In this document: positions 20,400-29,100 of the stretch, piece after piece
Numbering within the stretch: position 1 is the stretch's first letter
How the letters are laid out: every line of letters starts with the position of its first letter
Source: JAICYJ01 sp963797565
Lineage (GTDB): Bacteria > Actinomycetota > Thermoleophilia > Gaiellales > JAICJC01
Direction: 5' to 3'
Assembly: GCA_963797565.1 (NCBI GenBank)
Contig: CAWCPM010000005.1
Span: forward strand, 185,349 to 249,348
DNA length: 64,000 nt
Notes under the pieces: generated by a model
Database searches by the model: none
What the model was told of the DNA's origin: nothing
What the model saw: only the letters and a program-made list of their open reading frames with translations
Translations under genes and position numbers: made by a program

Positions 20400-21323
20400 C
20401 TACTCCGCGTAGTAGGCGCGGGCGATCTCCGCCGCCAGGGCGGCGTTGTCCTCGATCAGCCGGCGGTTGGCGGCCAGGCTGCGGCCCTCGGTCAGCTCGT
20501 GCACGCGTCCCAGCACGAACGGCGTAACGTCGGCGCCGCGAATGCCTGCGACCTCCGCCTCGGCCAGCGCCTGGTCGACCGCCGGCTCGATCTCGTCGGC
20601 CGACAGCGCGACCTCCTCCGCCACCGGGTTGGCCACGACCACCCCGGCCGCGCGGGCGAACCCCCAGTGCGTGGCGGCCAGCGCTGCCACCGTGGCCGGG
20701 TCGTCGACGCGGTCGGGCAGGAGGTGGGGGCTGTCGCGCTGGTAGAACAGCGGGAAGCGGTCGGTGCCGTATCCGATCACCGGAATCCCGCGTGTCTCCA
20801 GCTCCTCGAGCGTGGCCGATACGTCCAGCAGCGACTTGACCCCGGAGCAGACCACGCACACGGCCGCGAAGGCGATCTCGTAGGTGTCGGCCGACACGTC
20901 CCGTGTCTGCTGCCAGCCGCGATGCACGCCGCCCAGTCCGCCCGTCGCCATGAAGTGGATTCCCGCGATCCGGCAGACCGCCAGCGCGCCGGCCACCGTG
21001 GTCGCGCCCAGGCCGCCGGACACGACGCTCGCAGCAAGGTCGCGCGGGCCCACCTTGCGCGCCGTGCGGGCCACCGACAGACGCTCCAGCTCCTCCTCGT
21101 CGAGGCCGACCCGAACCGCCCCGTCCACGACCGCGATCGTGGCCGGGACCACGCCGGCCTCGCGGACGCGGTCCTCGCAGCGCAGCGCGACCTCCAGCCC
21201 GTCGGGATGCGGCAGGCCGTGGGCCACCAGCGACGTCTCCAGCGCCACAACCGGCTGCGATCGGATCAGGGCGCGCTCGACCTCCGGCGCCAGGCGCAGC
21301 AGCCCGGTGAAGCCGCGGGTCAC
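20400..21323 (-). CDS. psuG: pseudouridine-5'-phosphate glycosidase
   Basis: Cleaves pseudouridine 5'-phosphate to uracil and ribose 5-phosphate. The 307-residue protein matches the PsuG family throughout: ALETSLVAHGLPHPDGLEVA near the N terminus, MATGGLGGVHRG, VVCSGVKSLLDVSATLEELE, IGYGTDRFPLFYQRDS and VANPVAEEVALS. The GTG at 21323 overlaps the kinase stop by four bases (GTGA). Together the pair degrades pseudouridine released from RNA, as in E. coli psuK-psuG. Confidence 0.94.
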   Translation of the reverse strand: MTRGFTGLLRLAPEVERALIRSQPVVALETSLVAHGLPHPDGLEVALRCEDRVREAGVVPATIAVVDGAVRVGLDEEELERLSVARTARKVGPRDLAASVVSGGLGATTVAGALAVCRIAGIHFMATGGLGGVHRGWQQTRDVSADTYEIAFAAVCVVCSGVKSLLDVSATLEELETRGIPVIGYGTDRFPLFYQRDSPHLLPDRVDDPATVAALAATHWGFARAAGVVVANPVAEEVALSADEIEPAVDQALAEAEVAGIRGADVTPFVLGRVHELTEGRSLAANRRLIEDNAALAAEIARAYYAE

Positions 21324-22114
21324 GGCAACGGCCCGTCGAGGCCCGCGCAGTGGTCGGCCAGCAGACGGCCGTCGTCCAGTGCATCGTCCTCGTCGGCGCC
21401 GGCCGCCAGGGCGGACAGGAACCCGGCCGCGAAGGCGTCGGCCACGCCCATCGGATCGATCGCCGGCAGCGCCCCGTCGTCGCTGATCACGGGAAGGTCG
21501 GCGAGGTCGTCGATGCCGCCGATTGCCTCGGCCTGCGCCGCGGTGGCCAGCGCCACGTCGGGCTGCAGCTGAACGATCCGCTCGCGCACCAGCGGCGACA
21601 CGATGTCGGCGCAGGCGAGGTCGATCGAGAGGCTGGCGCCGGCTCCGCGCGCCATCTCGCAGGCGCGCTCGACCGCGCCGGCCGAGGGCTGCTCGAGCAG
21701 CGCGTAGCCGCTCACGTGCAGCACGTCGGCGTCCTCGAACCATTCCGGCCGGAGCAGCTCGTGCGCCAGCTTCGTGCAGACGCCGCGGTCGGTGAGCGCG
21801 GTGCGCCGTGCACCGGGCGTGCGCACGACGGTGGCAACGCCCGTGCGGCCTTCGACGCCCGGCCCCTCCAGCTCGACTCCGCGGTCGGCCAGCTCCGCCT
21901 CCACCAGGTCGCCCAGCCGGTCATACGAGCGGGCCGACACCGCCCGCCCGCGGGCTCCGGCCGCCACCACCCAGCATGCGCAGACCGCGGCCTGGCCACC
22001 CACGGTCAGCCGCGTCTCGGCCGGTTCGGCCGACGCCGCCAGCAGCCCATCGGGCGGGGTGATCAGCGACAGGGCCAGCACGTCTCCGAGCGTCACGATC
22101 AAGGGCTCCGGCAT
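21320..22114 (-). CDS. psuK: PfkB-family carbohydrate kinase, probable pseudouridine kinase
   Basis: A 264-residue ribokinase-fold protein. LTVGGQAAVCACWVVAAGA resembles the N-terminal PfkB motif, and DPMGVADAFAAGFLSAL is the C-terminal one with the catalytic Asp (usually GAGDAFAAG; here the first Gly-Ala is Gly-Val). It is translationally coupled to psuG, so pseudouridine is the likely substrate. It is somewhat shorter than typical ribokinases (about 300). TAGCAT ends 7 bases before the ATG, and this -10 box overlaps that of the divergent gene. Confidence 0.82.
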   Translation of the reverse strand: MPEPLIVTLGDVLALSLITPPDGLLAASAEPAETRLTVGGQAAVCACWVVAAGARGRAVSARSYDRLGDLVEAELADRGVELEGPGVEGRTGVATVVRTPGARRTALTDRGVCTKLAHELLRPEWFEDADVLHVSGYALLEQPSAGAVERACEMARGAGASLSIDLACADIVSPLVRERIVQLQPDVALATAAQAEAIGGIDDLADLPVISDDGALPAIDPMGVADAFAAGFLSALAAGADEDDALDDGRLLADHCAGLDGPLP

Positions 22115-22121
22115 GGGCGCG

Positions 22122-22131
22122 ATGCTACACT
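22122..22131. promoter_or_regulatory. overlapping divergent -10 boxes
   Basis: The minus-strand TAGCAT (22127-22122, for psuK) and plus-strand TACACT (22126-22131, for the zinc-ribbon gene) share two base pairs. Each is 7 bases from its start codon. The whole divergent intergenic region is only 24 bases, so the two promoters can hardly be used at the same time on one molecule. Confidence 0.5.
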
Positions 22132-22138
22132 CGGCCTC

Positions 22139-22664
22139 GTGTCAGCCGCCGCAGGGACCGACCCCACCACCGGCCCGCGGATGTGCGCGAATCACCCGCA
22201 ACGTGGAGACCTACGTCTCCTGCTCCAACTGCGGCAAGCCGATCTGCCCGGACTGCATGGTGCAGGCACCCGTCGGCATCAAGTGCCGCGACTGCGCCCG
22301 GCTGCCGCGCTCCGCGCGGGTGATCCTGAAGCCGAGCACGGCGGCCCGTGCGATCGGGGCCGCGTTCGGCGTGGGTACCGCCTTCGGCGTGGGGCTGGCG
22401 TTCGTCGGCGGCTACGGACTGGGGTTCGTGACCTTCATCATCGCCTACATCGTCGGGCTCGCCTGCGGCCGGGCCGTGCTGGCGGCGTCCGGCCGCTACC
22501 GTGCTCCCGCCACCGCCTGGATCGCCGCTGCCGGGGCCGCCTGGGCGTACGTCGTGCCGGCGGTGGTGATCGCCGTGGCGGCGGGCGGTGCCGCGTCGGC
22601 GGGGGTGCAGGCGATCGGCCTGCTGATCGCGGGGTTCATCGCGCACCGTGAGGTGATCGGATGA
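22139..22664 (+). CDS. zinc-ribbon membrane protein (frameshifted near 22203)
   Basis: An N-terminal B-box/zinc-ribbon-like module followed by about four membrane segments (RAIGAAFGVGTAFGVGLAF onward), as in the small relatives of rhomboid-type actinobacterial proteins. The ribbon is split: MCANHPQ is read from the GTG at 22139, while VETYVSCSNCGKPICPDCMV and IKCRDCARL lie in the next frame. Removing one base near 22203 restores a continuous protein of about 174 residues. Function unknown; the four paired cysteines presumably bind zinc. It is followed with a four-base overlap by a small basic protein. Confidence 0.65.
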
Positions 22665-22876
22665 GCGACGGCAGGCGCCGGCGGCCGCGGCTGCGCTCGT
22701 TCGTGTTCGGCAGCGTGGTGGGCGGCCTGGTCGCGGTGGCGGCGCCGCGGCTGCGGCGCGGCCTCGATCAGCGCGAGGGGCCACAGCCGGTGGCCGGGCT
22801 GGAGGCGTTCGAGGGCGCACCGTGCTGGCAGCACGACCGGCGCCGATCCGGCGCCGGTGAGCCGCCGCCAGAGTAG
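22661..22876 (+). CDS. small basic hypothetical protein
   Basis: A 71-residue open frame starting with ATGA overlap at the end of the zinc-ribbon gene. It begins with a very basic stretch (SDGRRRRPRLRSF), then one hydrophobic segment (VFGSVVGGLVAVAAPRL) and a hydrophilic tail. The coupling to the upstream gene is the main argument for its being real. The stop codon overlaps the TAGGCT box of the next gene. I do not recognise a family. Confidence 0.5.
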   Translation: MSDGRRRRPRLRSFVFGSVVGGLVAVAAPRLRRGLDQREGPQPVAGLEAFEGAPCWQHDRRRSGAGEPPPE

Positions 22877-22885
22877 GCTGCCGCG

Positions 22886-23800
22886 ATGCCGTCCGCGGTC
22901 GTCACCGGCGGGGCCGGGTTCATCGGCTCCACGCTCACCCGCCTGCTGCTGGAGCGCGGCTACTCGGTGCGCGTGTACGACGACCTCTCGAGCGGCTCGC
23001 GTGAGCACCTCGAGGGACTGGACGTCGAGCTGGTCATGGGCGACGTCCGCGACCTCGAGTCGCTGCAGCGCGCCTGCGACGGGATCGATGCGATGTTCCA
23101 CCTGGCGGCGGGAGCGGGGGTCGTGGACTCGATCGAGAACCCGATCGAGAACTTCGACCTGAACGCGCGCGGCACGCTGCTGGCGCTGTGGGCCGCCAAG
23201 CAGGCCGGCGTCGGCCGGTTCGTGTTCTCGTCCAGCAATGCGCCGCTCGGGGACAACGCCTACCCGGCCTCCGAGGACAAGCCGGTGGCGCCGCTGTCGC
23301 CCTACGGCGCCGGCAAGGCCACCGGCGAGGCCTACTGCTCCGCCTTCTTCGGCGCCTACGGATTCGAGGCCGTGGCGGTGCGCTTCTCGAACGCGTACGG
23401 CCCGCGCTCGGCGCGCAAGTCGAACGTGATCCCGCTGTTCATCCGCAAGATCATGGCGGGAGAACCACTCACGATCTACGGCGACGGCACCCAGACACGC
23501 GACTTCGTGTTCGTGACCGATCTCGCCAACGGCCTGATCCGGGCGGCCGAGACGCCGGGAGCGGGCGGGGAGATCTTCCAGCTGGCAAGCGGCGTCGAGA
23601 CCAGCCTCAACGACCTGGTGGCGATGCTGGCGGAGGTGTCGGGCAAACAGCCGCAGCTGCAGCACGAGCCGCCCCGCGCCGGCGAGATCCAGCGCAACTA
23701 CTCGCTGGTGGACAAGGCCCGCGACCGGCTGGGGCATGCACCGCAGGTGCCGCTCGCCGAGGGGCTGGCCTGGACGTGGGAGTGGTTCCAGGAGCGCTAG
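22886..23800 (+). CDS. NAD-dependent sugar epimerase/dehydratase (UDP-glucose 4-epimerase-like)
   Basis: A 304-residue extended short-chain dehydrogenase with the NAD loop VTGGAGFIGSTLTRLL, HLAAGAGV, the active-site YGAGK (Tyr-x3-Lys) preceded by a Ser-rich segment, and the nucleotide-sugar motif RFSNAYGPRSARKSNVIPLF with YGDGTQTRDFVFVTDLA. It is close to UDP-glucose 4-epimerases and UDP-glucuronate-modifying enzymes; the exact sugar is not decided by sequence alone. TAGGCT ends 6 bases before the ATG (leaderless type). Its stop overlaps the convergent lyase gene by four bases. Confidence 0.88.
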   Translation: MPSAVVTGGAGFIGSTLTRLLLERGYSVRVYDDLSSGSREHLEGLDVELVMGDVRDLESLQRACDGIDAMFHLAAGAGVVDSIENPIENFDLNARGTLLALWAAKQAGVGRFVFSSSNAPLGDNAYPASEDKPVAPLSPYGAGKATGEAYCSAFFGAYGFEAVAVRFSNAYGPRSARKSNVIPLFIRKIMAGEPLTIYGDGTQTRDFVFVTDLANGLIRAAETPGAGGEIFQLASGVETSLNDLVAMLAEVSGKQPQLQHEPPRAGEIQRNYSLVDKARDRLGHAPQVPLAEGLAWTWEWFQER

Positions 23801-24795
23801 GCCAAGGGACGCGTTACCGAGCGTCCGGCAGACGCGACGTCGACCGGCATCTGGTCGGCCTTGCGCACCATGTTCTCGGCCATCTTGATCGACGCGGCGT
23901 CGATCAGCTTGCCGTCCAGCGAGACCGCGCCCTTGCCCTCGGCCGCCGCCTGCTGCATCGCCTCGATGATCCGGCGGGCCCTGTCGATCTCCTCCGGTGA
24001 CGGCGTGAACACCTCGTTCGCAAGCGCGATCTGGGAGGGGTGGATCGCCCACTTGCCCTCGCAGCCGAGCTGGGCTGCGCTGCGCGCGGCGGCGGTGTAG
24101 CCCTCCGCGTCCTGGTAGTCGCCGAACGGCCCGTCGATCGGCCGCAGCCCGTAGGCGCGGCAGGCGACGACCATGCGTGACAGCGCGAAGTGCCACTGGT
24201 CGCCCCAGTGCCGCTCGCGCACGCCTGACTCGCCGGCGTGGGTCAGCGTCGCGTAGTCGGGATTGGATCCGCCGATGTTGGTGGTGCGCGCCTGCGTGGA
24301 GGCCGCGTAGTCGGCGACGCCGAACACCATCGCCTCCAGGCGCTCCGGGCAGGTCTGCGCGATCGCCTCGACGTTGGCCATGCCCAGCGCCGTCTCGATC
24401 AGGATGTGCAGGTTGATCGGCTCCAGGCCGAACGCCGCCTCGATCTGGTCGAGCATCGTGGCCACGAACAGGACGTCGGCCGGGGTCCCGACCTTCGGGA
24501 TCAGGATCGTGTCCAGGTGCGAGCCGGCCCGCTCGACCACCTCGACGATGTCGCGGTAGCACCAGTGGGTGTCCAGCCCGTTGATCCGCACCGACACGGT
24601 GCAGGCCGACCAGTCCTGGCCGGTCAGCGCCGCGATCACATTCTCGCGGGCCTGCTCCTTGTCGTCCGGCGCCACGGCGTCCTCGAGGTCGAGGAACACC
24701 ACGTCGGCGCCCAGCCCCGGCGCCTTCTCCATCGCCCGCGTGTTGCTGCCGGGGACGGCCAGCTCGCTGCGGTGCAGCCGATCGCGAACCGCCAT
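23797..24795 (-). CDS. HpcH/HpaI (CitE-like) lyase, probable malyl-CoA lyase
   Basis: A 332-residue TIM-barrel lyase with RSELAVPGSNTRAMEKAP, the metal-binding FLDLEDAVAPDDKEQAREN, TILIPKVGTP, LHILIETALGMANVEAIA and the late GKWAIHPSQIALANEVF. This pattern is that of the citramalyl- and malyl-CoA lyase group, which splits malyl-CoA to glyoxylate and acetyl-CoA. It overlaps by one base the preceding aminotransferase gene, whose relatives transaminate glyoxylate, so the pair probably handles glyoxylate. Whether it works in the cleaving or condensing direction is unknown. Confidence 0.8.
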   Translation of the reverse strand: MAVRDRLHRSELAVPGSNTRAMEKAPGLGADVVFLDLEDAVAPDDKEQARENVIAALTGQDWSACTVSVRINGLDTHWCYRDIVEVVERAGSHLDTILIPKVGTPADVLFVATMLDQIEAAFGLEPINLHILIETALGMANVEAIAQTCPERLEAMVFGVADYAASTQARTTNIGGSNPDYATLTHAGESGVRERHWGDQWHFALSRMVVACRAYGLRPIDGPFGDYQDAEGYTAAARSAAQLGCEGKWAIHPSQIALANEVFTPSPEEIDRARRIIEAMQQAAAEGKGAVSLDGKLIDAASIKMAENMVRKADQMPVDVASAGRSVTRPLA

Positions 24796-25946
24796 CAGGC
24801 GCGGCTCGCCGAGACGCCTGCGCGCGGTGCTTCGAGCACCGCGTCGAACGCCTCGAGCAGGCGGTCGGCGGTCTCGGTGTGGGCGTTGGTGCCCATCATG
24901 CCGATGCGCCAGATGTCAGGTGCGTCCGGCCCCAGGCCGCCGCCCACCTCGATGCTGTGCTCGCGCAGCAGCCGCATCTGGACGTCCTTTCCGTCCACGC
25001 CCTCCGGCACGCACACGGCCGACAGCTGTGCCAGCTGCACCTCCGGATCCGCCAGCAGCCGGTAGCCGCGGTCGGCCAGCCCGGCCTGCAGGTGCGCTCC
25101 GGCCTCCGCGTGCCGCGCCCAGCGCGCCTCCAGCCCCTCCTCCAGCGCCAGCCGCAGGCCCTCGTAGAGCGCGTAGTACTGGGTGTTGGGCGTGGTGTGG
25201 TGGTAGACCGCCGGCCGCCCCACCCAGTAGCGGGCCAGCTGCTCGAAGTCGAAGCTGAAGGGCACCGGCTGGGTGCGTGCCCGGATCCGCTCCATCGCCC
25301 GCTCCGAGAGCGACACCGGCGAGATGCCGGGAGGCGCGCCCAGGCACTTCTGGCTGCACGAGTAGCAGTAGTCGACGCCCCAGCCCTCGGCCTCGAGCGG
25401 CATGCCGCCCAGCGACGTCACGCAGTCGGCCAGGAGCAGCGCGTCCGACCCGCGCATCGCCTCGCCCAGCTGCTCGAGCGGGTGAGCCACGCCGGTCGAG
25501 GTCTCCGCGTGCACGACCGCGACCAGCCGCGCCTCGGGATGGTCGGCCAGCGCCTCGGTGATCTGCTCGTTGGGCACCGCCCGGCCGAACGGCGCCCGCA
25601 CCTCGATCACGTTCAGGCGTTGTCGCCTGGCGATGTCGATCATGCGGTTTCCGAAGAAGCCGCAGGTCGCCACGATCACGGTCTCGCCCGGCTCGGCCAG
25701 CGACGCCAGGCCGGCCTCCATGCCGGAGGTGCCGCTCGCGGAGAGTGCGATCGTGAATCCGTCGCTGCGGCGGTAGGCCGCCTTCAGGAGCTCCATCAGG
25801 TCCTCGAGGATCTTGTGGAAATCGGGGTCGAGATGGCCCAGCATCGGCCGCTGCATGGCCTCGAGCACGCGCGGGTCGATGTTGGACGGGCCCGGGCCGC
25901 ACAGCAGGCGCTCGGGCGGATCGAGTGGTGCAGGCAGGTCGCTCAT
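24795..25946 (-). CDS. alanine-glyoxylate / serine-pyruvate type aminotransferase
   Basis: A 383-residue class V aminotransferase with the PLP lysine in YSCSQKCLGAPPG and family motifs LCGPGPSNIDPRVLEAM, SASGTSGMEAGLASLAEPG, HAETSTGVAHPLEQ and the C-terminal WRIGMMGTNAH. These enzymes convert glyoxylate to glycine using alanine or serine. The ATG at 25946 (MSDLPAPL) is preferred over one six codons upstream because it matches the usual family N terminus. It is coupled to the lyase gene downstream. Confidence 0.9.
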   Translation of the reverse strand: MSDLPAPLDPPERLLCGPGPSNIDPRVLEAMQRPMLGHLDPDFHKILEDLMELLKAAYRRSDGFTIALSASGTSGMEAGLASLAEPGETVIVATCGFFGNRMIDIARRQRLNVIEVRAPFGRAVPNEQITEALADHPEARLVAVVHAETSTGVAHPLEQLGEAMRGSDALLLADCVTSLGGMPLEAEGWGVDYCYSCSQKCLGAPPGISPVSLSERAMERIRARTQPVPFSFDFEQLARYWVGRPAVYHHTTPNTQYYALYEGLRLALEEGLEARWARHAEAGAHLQAGLADRGYRLLADPEVQLAQLSAVCVPEGVDGKDVQMRLLREHSIEVGGGLGPDAPDIWRIGMMGTNAHTETADRLLEAFDAVLEAPRAGVSASRA

Positions 25947-26024
25947 CGCACGATTCTCCACCACCTAGGCTCGATCCGCCAGTGAAGAGAGTGCTACGAC
26001 GCCTAAGCGAATGGTTAAGTGGCG

Positions 26025-26780
26025 TCAGCCGGCGTAGGCCCGGGCGGCCTCGACCAGGTCCTGGAACGGGCGCAGAAACCGCTCGTCGTGGCGCCACATC
26101 AGCTCGTTGTGCCACTGCATCCCGGCGGCCCAGCCGCGGCCGTCGACGCGCTCGATCGTCTCGATCACGCCGTCCGTGCCGCGCGCGGTGGCGTGCATGA
26201 TGCCGCCGGTGGTGGCCACGCACTGGTGGTGGAACGAGTTGACGCGCGGCTGGCCGCCCGCCAGCCAGCGCTCGACCGCCGAGCCCGGCTCCGTCTGCAC
26301 GGTGTGCCAGTGCTCACCGGGCGGCTCCAGCGCCAGGTCGCGCCAGCTGCGCCGGTGCTGGATGGCGCCCTCGTGCATGGTCTCGACGTCCTGAGTGAGC
26401 GTGCCGCCGTCGGCCACCGCCATCACCTGGATGCCCCGGCAGATGCCCATCACCGGCATCCCCCGTGCGTACGCGCGGCGGGCCAGCTCCAGCTCGAAGG
26501 CGTCCTCGATCTGGTCGCCGGGCCTGGTCAGCTCGTGGGCATCGTGGCCGTAGTGGCTGGGGTGCACGTCGGCGCCGCCGCACAGCTGCAGGCCGTCCAC
26601 CATGTCCAGCAGCTGGTCGATGGCGTCGGCCGGGGTGGCCCGTGGCAGCACCACCGGCACCGCGCCGAACCGCTGCAGCGGCGCCCGCAGCGAGGGCTCC
26701 ACCTCGAGCAGCAGCGGGTCCTGCAGCTCGATCGTGTAGCCGATCACCGGTCGCCCGGCGTCGCCGTTCAGCGCAGCCAT
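26025..26780 (-). CDS. class I glutamine-amidotransferase-like hydrolase (PuuD family)
   Basis: A 251-residue protein of the gamma-glutamyl-gamma-aminobutyrate hydrolase family. The nucleophile is in VMGICRGIQVMAV, the family His in VNSFHHQCV and the last triad region in AAGMQWHNELMW (usually WHPE; Asn replaces Pro). Such enzymes free GABA or related amines from gamma-glutamyl conjugates, but many homologues have other substrates. Its start overlaps the stop of the upstream glycosyltransferase gene by 13 bases, so it is in the sulfoquinovose synthase-GT operon, where its role is unclear. Confidence 0.85.
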   Translation of the reverse strand: MAALNGDAGRPVIGYTIELQDPLLLEVEPSLRAPLQRFGAVPVVLPRATPADAIDQLLDMVDGLQLCGGADVHPSHYGHDAHELTRPGDQIEDAFELELARRAYARGMPVMGICRGIQVMAVADGGTLTQDVETMHEGAIQHRRSWRDLALEPPGEHWHTVQTEPGSAVERWLAGGQPRVNSFHHQCVATTGGIMHATARGTDGVIETIERVDGRGWAAGMQWHNELMWRHDERFLRPFQDLVEAARAYAG

Positions 26781-27820
26781 GCGCGGACGAGCGCGTTCGC
26801 GAAGCCCATGCCGTAGCGGAAGTGGGCCGGCTTCTTGCTGACGCCGGAGATGCGCTGGGTGATCGTCACCGGCACCTCCATCGAGCGCAGCCCCTTCTTC
26901 GACGCCTCCACGATGAACTCCGAGTTGTGGAACTGGTCCTGGCGGAACTCGAGCCCGCGCAGCGCCTCGGTGCGAACCGCCCGGTAGCCGCAGGCCGGGT
27001 CGGTGACCTTGCTCCAGGTCAGCAGCGACAGCAGCTGGGCGAACAGCTTCACGCCCAGCTCGCGCGCGGCGTGGTTGGGGTCGGCCTCGCCCAGCACCCG
27101 CGAGCCGCCCACCACGTCGGCCTCGCCGGCGACGATCGGGCCCACCAGCCGCGACAGCTCGGACGGCTGGTGCTGCCCGTCCGCGTCCATGGTGACGACG
27201 ATCTCGGCGCCGGTCACCAGCGCCAGCCGGTATCCGGTGCGAAGCGCCGCGCCCTGGCCGCGGTTCATGGGCAGCCGGATCGCGGCTGCACCGGCCGCCC
27301 GCGCGGCCTCGGTGGTGCGGTCGTTCGACCCGTCGTCGATCACGATCGCGTGCAGGGGCAGGTCGCAGACCCGCTCCGGCAGGGCGCCGAGCACGTGGTG
27401 GATGTTCTCGGACTCGTTGTAGGCCGGGACCACCACGGCGATGCCGCCGGAGAACGCCTCCGGATGGCCGAACTGCTCGAACTGCTCCAGCGCCAGGTTC
27501 TCGATCAGCCGCGTCAGGTCGCGCCGCGACCGCTCCTGGCGGCCCGACAGCGAGAACGCGAACAGGTAGAGGATGCCGACCGCGAGCACGGTTGCGCCCA
27601 GCACCTGGCGGCCGCCGCCGCGCTTGAAGCTGAACTCGTCGAAGCCCCACCCGATCAGGTCGGGCAGCGCCGACAGCACCAGCAGCGGCAGCACGAACAC
27701 GACGAACCGCACCAGCAGGTCGCCGTTTCCGATCTTGCCCTGCCGGTAGCTGCGAATCGTCAGCGCGGCGAACAGCACCGCGACGATCAGACCCGCCGTG
27801 CGAAGCGGCGTCAGCGGCAC
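26768..27820 (-). CDS. DUF2304 membrane domain fused to GT2 glycosyltransferase (DPM1-like)
   Basis: A 350-residue protein. Residues 1-115 form three membrane segments of the DUF2304 type (GLIVAVLFAALTIRSYRQGK at the start). Residues 125-330 are a GT2 domain like dolichol- or polyprenol-phosphate mannosyltransferase: AVVVPAYNESENIHHVL, AIVIDDGSNDRT, the DxD in VVTMDADGQHQPSELSRL and a C-terminal ACGYRAVR. DUF2304 and GT2 are normally separate adjacent genes. It lies seven bases downstream of the sulfoquinovose synthase-like gene and may use or pass on that sugar via a lipid carrier; this is inference. Confidence 0.85.
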   Translation of the reverse strand: MPLTPLRTAGLIVAVLFAALTIRSYRQGKIGNGDLLVRFVVFVLPLLVLSALPDLIGWGFDEFSFKRGGGRQVLGATVLAVGILYLFAFSLSGRQERSRRDLTRLIENLALEQFEQFGHPEAFSGGIAVVVPAYNESENIHHVLGALPERVCDLPLHAIVIDDGSNDRTTEAARAAGAAAIRLPMNRGQGAALRTGYRLALVTGAEIVVTMDADGQHQPSELSRLVGPIVAGEADVVGGSRVLGEADPNHAARELGVKLFAQLLSLLTWSKVTDPACGYRAVRTEALRGLEFRQDQFHNSEFIVEASKKGLRSMEVPVTITQRISGVSKKPAHFRYGMGFANALVRAWLR

Positions 27821-27827
27821 GAGCGGC

Positions 27828-29000
27828 CTACTTCACCCGCTCGGGCAGCGGCGCCTTCCACAGCGTGCTGGGGTCGATCCCCTCGGCGATCACGCGGCCC
27901 TTGTAGCGCTGGATCGTGTGCAGCACCGACTCGATCAGCGTCTCGGACAAAAGCGTCGGCTTCAGGCCCAGCGACGGCAGCTTGGTATGCACCGGGTTGT
28001 AGTAGTGCTCCTCGAGCTCGACGCGCGGGTTGGGGACGTTCTCCACCGTCACCTCGACGCCGATCTCGCTGCCGGCGTGGCGCACCTTCTCGGCCAGCCC
28101 GGCCACCGTGAACGACTCGGTGAACTGGTTGTAGACGCGGAACTCGCCCTGGTCTGCGGGGTTGTCGGCGGTCAGCTCGACGCACTGGATCGTGTCCACG
28201 ATGTTCAGGGTGCCGCGGGTCTGGCCGCCCTTCCCGTAGACCGTCAGCGGGTGGCCGATCATGGCCTGCACGCAGAAGCGGTTGAGCGCCGTGCCGAAGG
28301 CCTGGTCGTAGTCGAAGCGCGTGACCAGCCGCTCGTCCAGCTTCGTCTCCGGCGTCTCGATGCCGTAGACGACGCCCTGGTTGAGATCGGTGGCGCGGAT
28401 CCCCCAGATCCGGCAGGCGAAGTGGATGTTGTGGCTGTCGTGCACCTTGGAGAGGTGGTAGAACGAGCCCGGCACCTTGGGGAACGGCAGGATGTCCCTG
28501 CGCCCCTTGTGCTCGATCTCGATGTAGCCCTCTTCGATGTCGATGTTGGGAGTGCCGTACTCGCCCATCGTGCCCAGCTTGACCAGGTGCGCCTCGGGAA
28601 CGTACTCGCGCATCGCCCACAGCAGCTTGAGCGTGCCGATCACGTTGGCCTGCTGGGTGATCACCGCGTGGTCGACGCTCTGCATCGACCAGGGGGCGCT
28701 GGGCTGCTCGCCATAGTGGATGATCGTGTCGGGCATGAAGTCGCGGACGGTGTCCGCGATGAACGTGCCCTCGGAGATGTCGCCGATGTGGGATTCGATG
28801 CGCTTGCCCGACACCTCGTGCCAGGCGGAGATGCGGTCGTCGAGCGGCGCGATCGGGGTCAGCGAATCGGTGCCGGCCTGCTCATGCCAGCGCCGGCGGG
28901 CGAAGTTGTCGACCACCGCCACATCGTGGCCCTTGCCCGAAAAGCGCATGGCCGTCGGCCATCCCAGATAGCCGTCGCCGCCCAAAATCAGTACACGCAT
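27828..29000 (-). CDS. sqdB: UDP-sulfoquinovose synthase-like NAD-dependent epimerase
   Basis: A 390-residue extended SDR protein matching the SQD1/SqdB family, which makes UDP-sulfoquinovose from UDP-glucose and sulfite. Motifs seen are VLILGGDGYLGWPTAMRFS, VVDNFARRRWH, HYGEQPSAPWSMQS, GTMGEYGTPNIDIEEGYIEI, the active-site YHLSKVHDSHN and YGKGGQTRGTLNIVDTIQC. The length is right. The ATG at 29000 is preferred to frame starts further upstream. No recognisable SqdX or SQD2 transferase is in the window; the next gene is a DUF2304-GT2 transferase. The product may be a sulfolipid or a sulfonated glycan. Confidence 0.85.
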   Translation of the reverse strand: MRVLILGGDGYLGWPTAMRFSGKGHDVAVVDNFARRRWHEQAGTDSLTPIAPLDDRISAWHEVSGKRIESHIGDISEGTFIADTVRDFMPDTIIHYGEQPSAPWSMQSVDHAVITQQANVIGTLKLLWAMREYVPEAHLVKLGTMGEYGTPNIDIEEGYIEIEHKGRRDILPFPKVPGSFYHLSKVHDSHNIHFACRIWGIRATDLNQGVVYGIETPETKLDERLVTRFDYDQAFGTALNRFCVQAMIGHPLTVYGKGGQTRGTLNIVDTIQCVELTADNPADQGEFRVYNQFTESFTVAGLAEKVRHAGSEIGVEVTVENVPNPRVELEEHYYNPVHTKLPSLGLKPTLLSETLIESVLHTIQRYKGRVIAEGIDPSTLWKAPLPERVK

Positions 29001-29100
29001 CCGCTGCTCTCCCAGGGTCGATATCACTGCATGACTACGTCAGCAGCCGTAACGGCGGGATTCTCCCACACGCCGTCATAGCGCGGGGGAGGTTAGCGGT

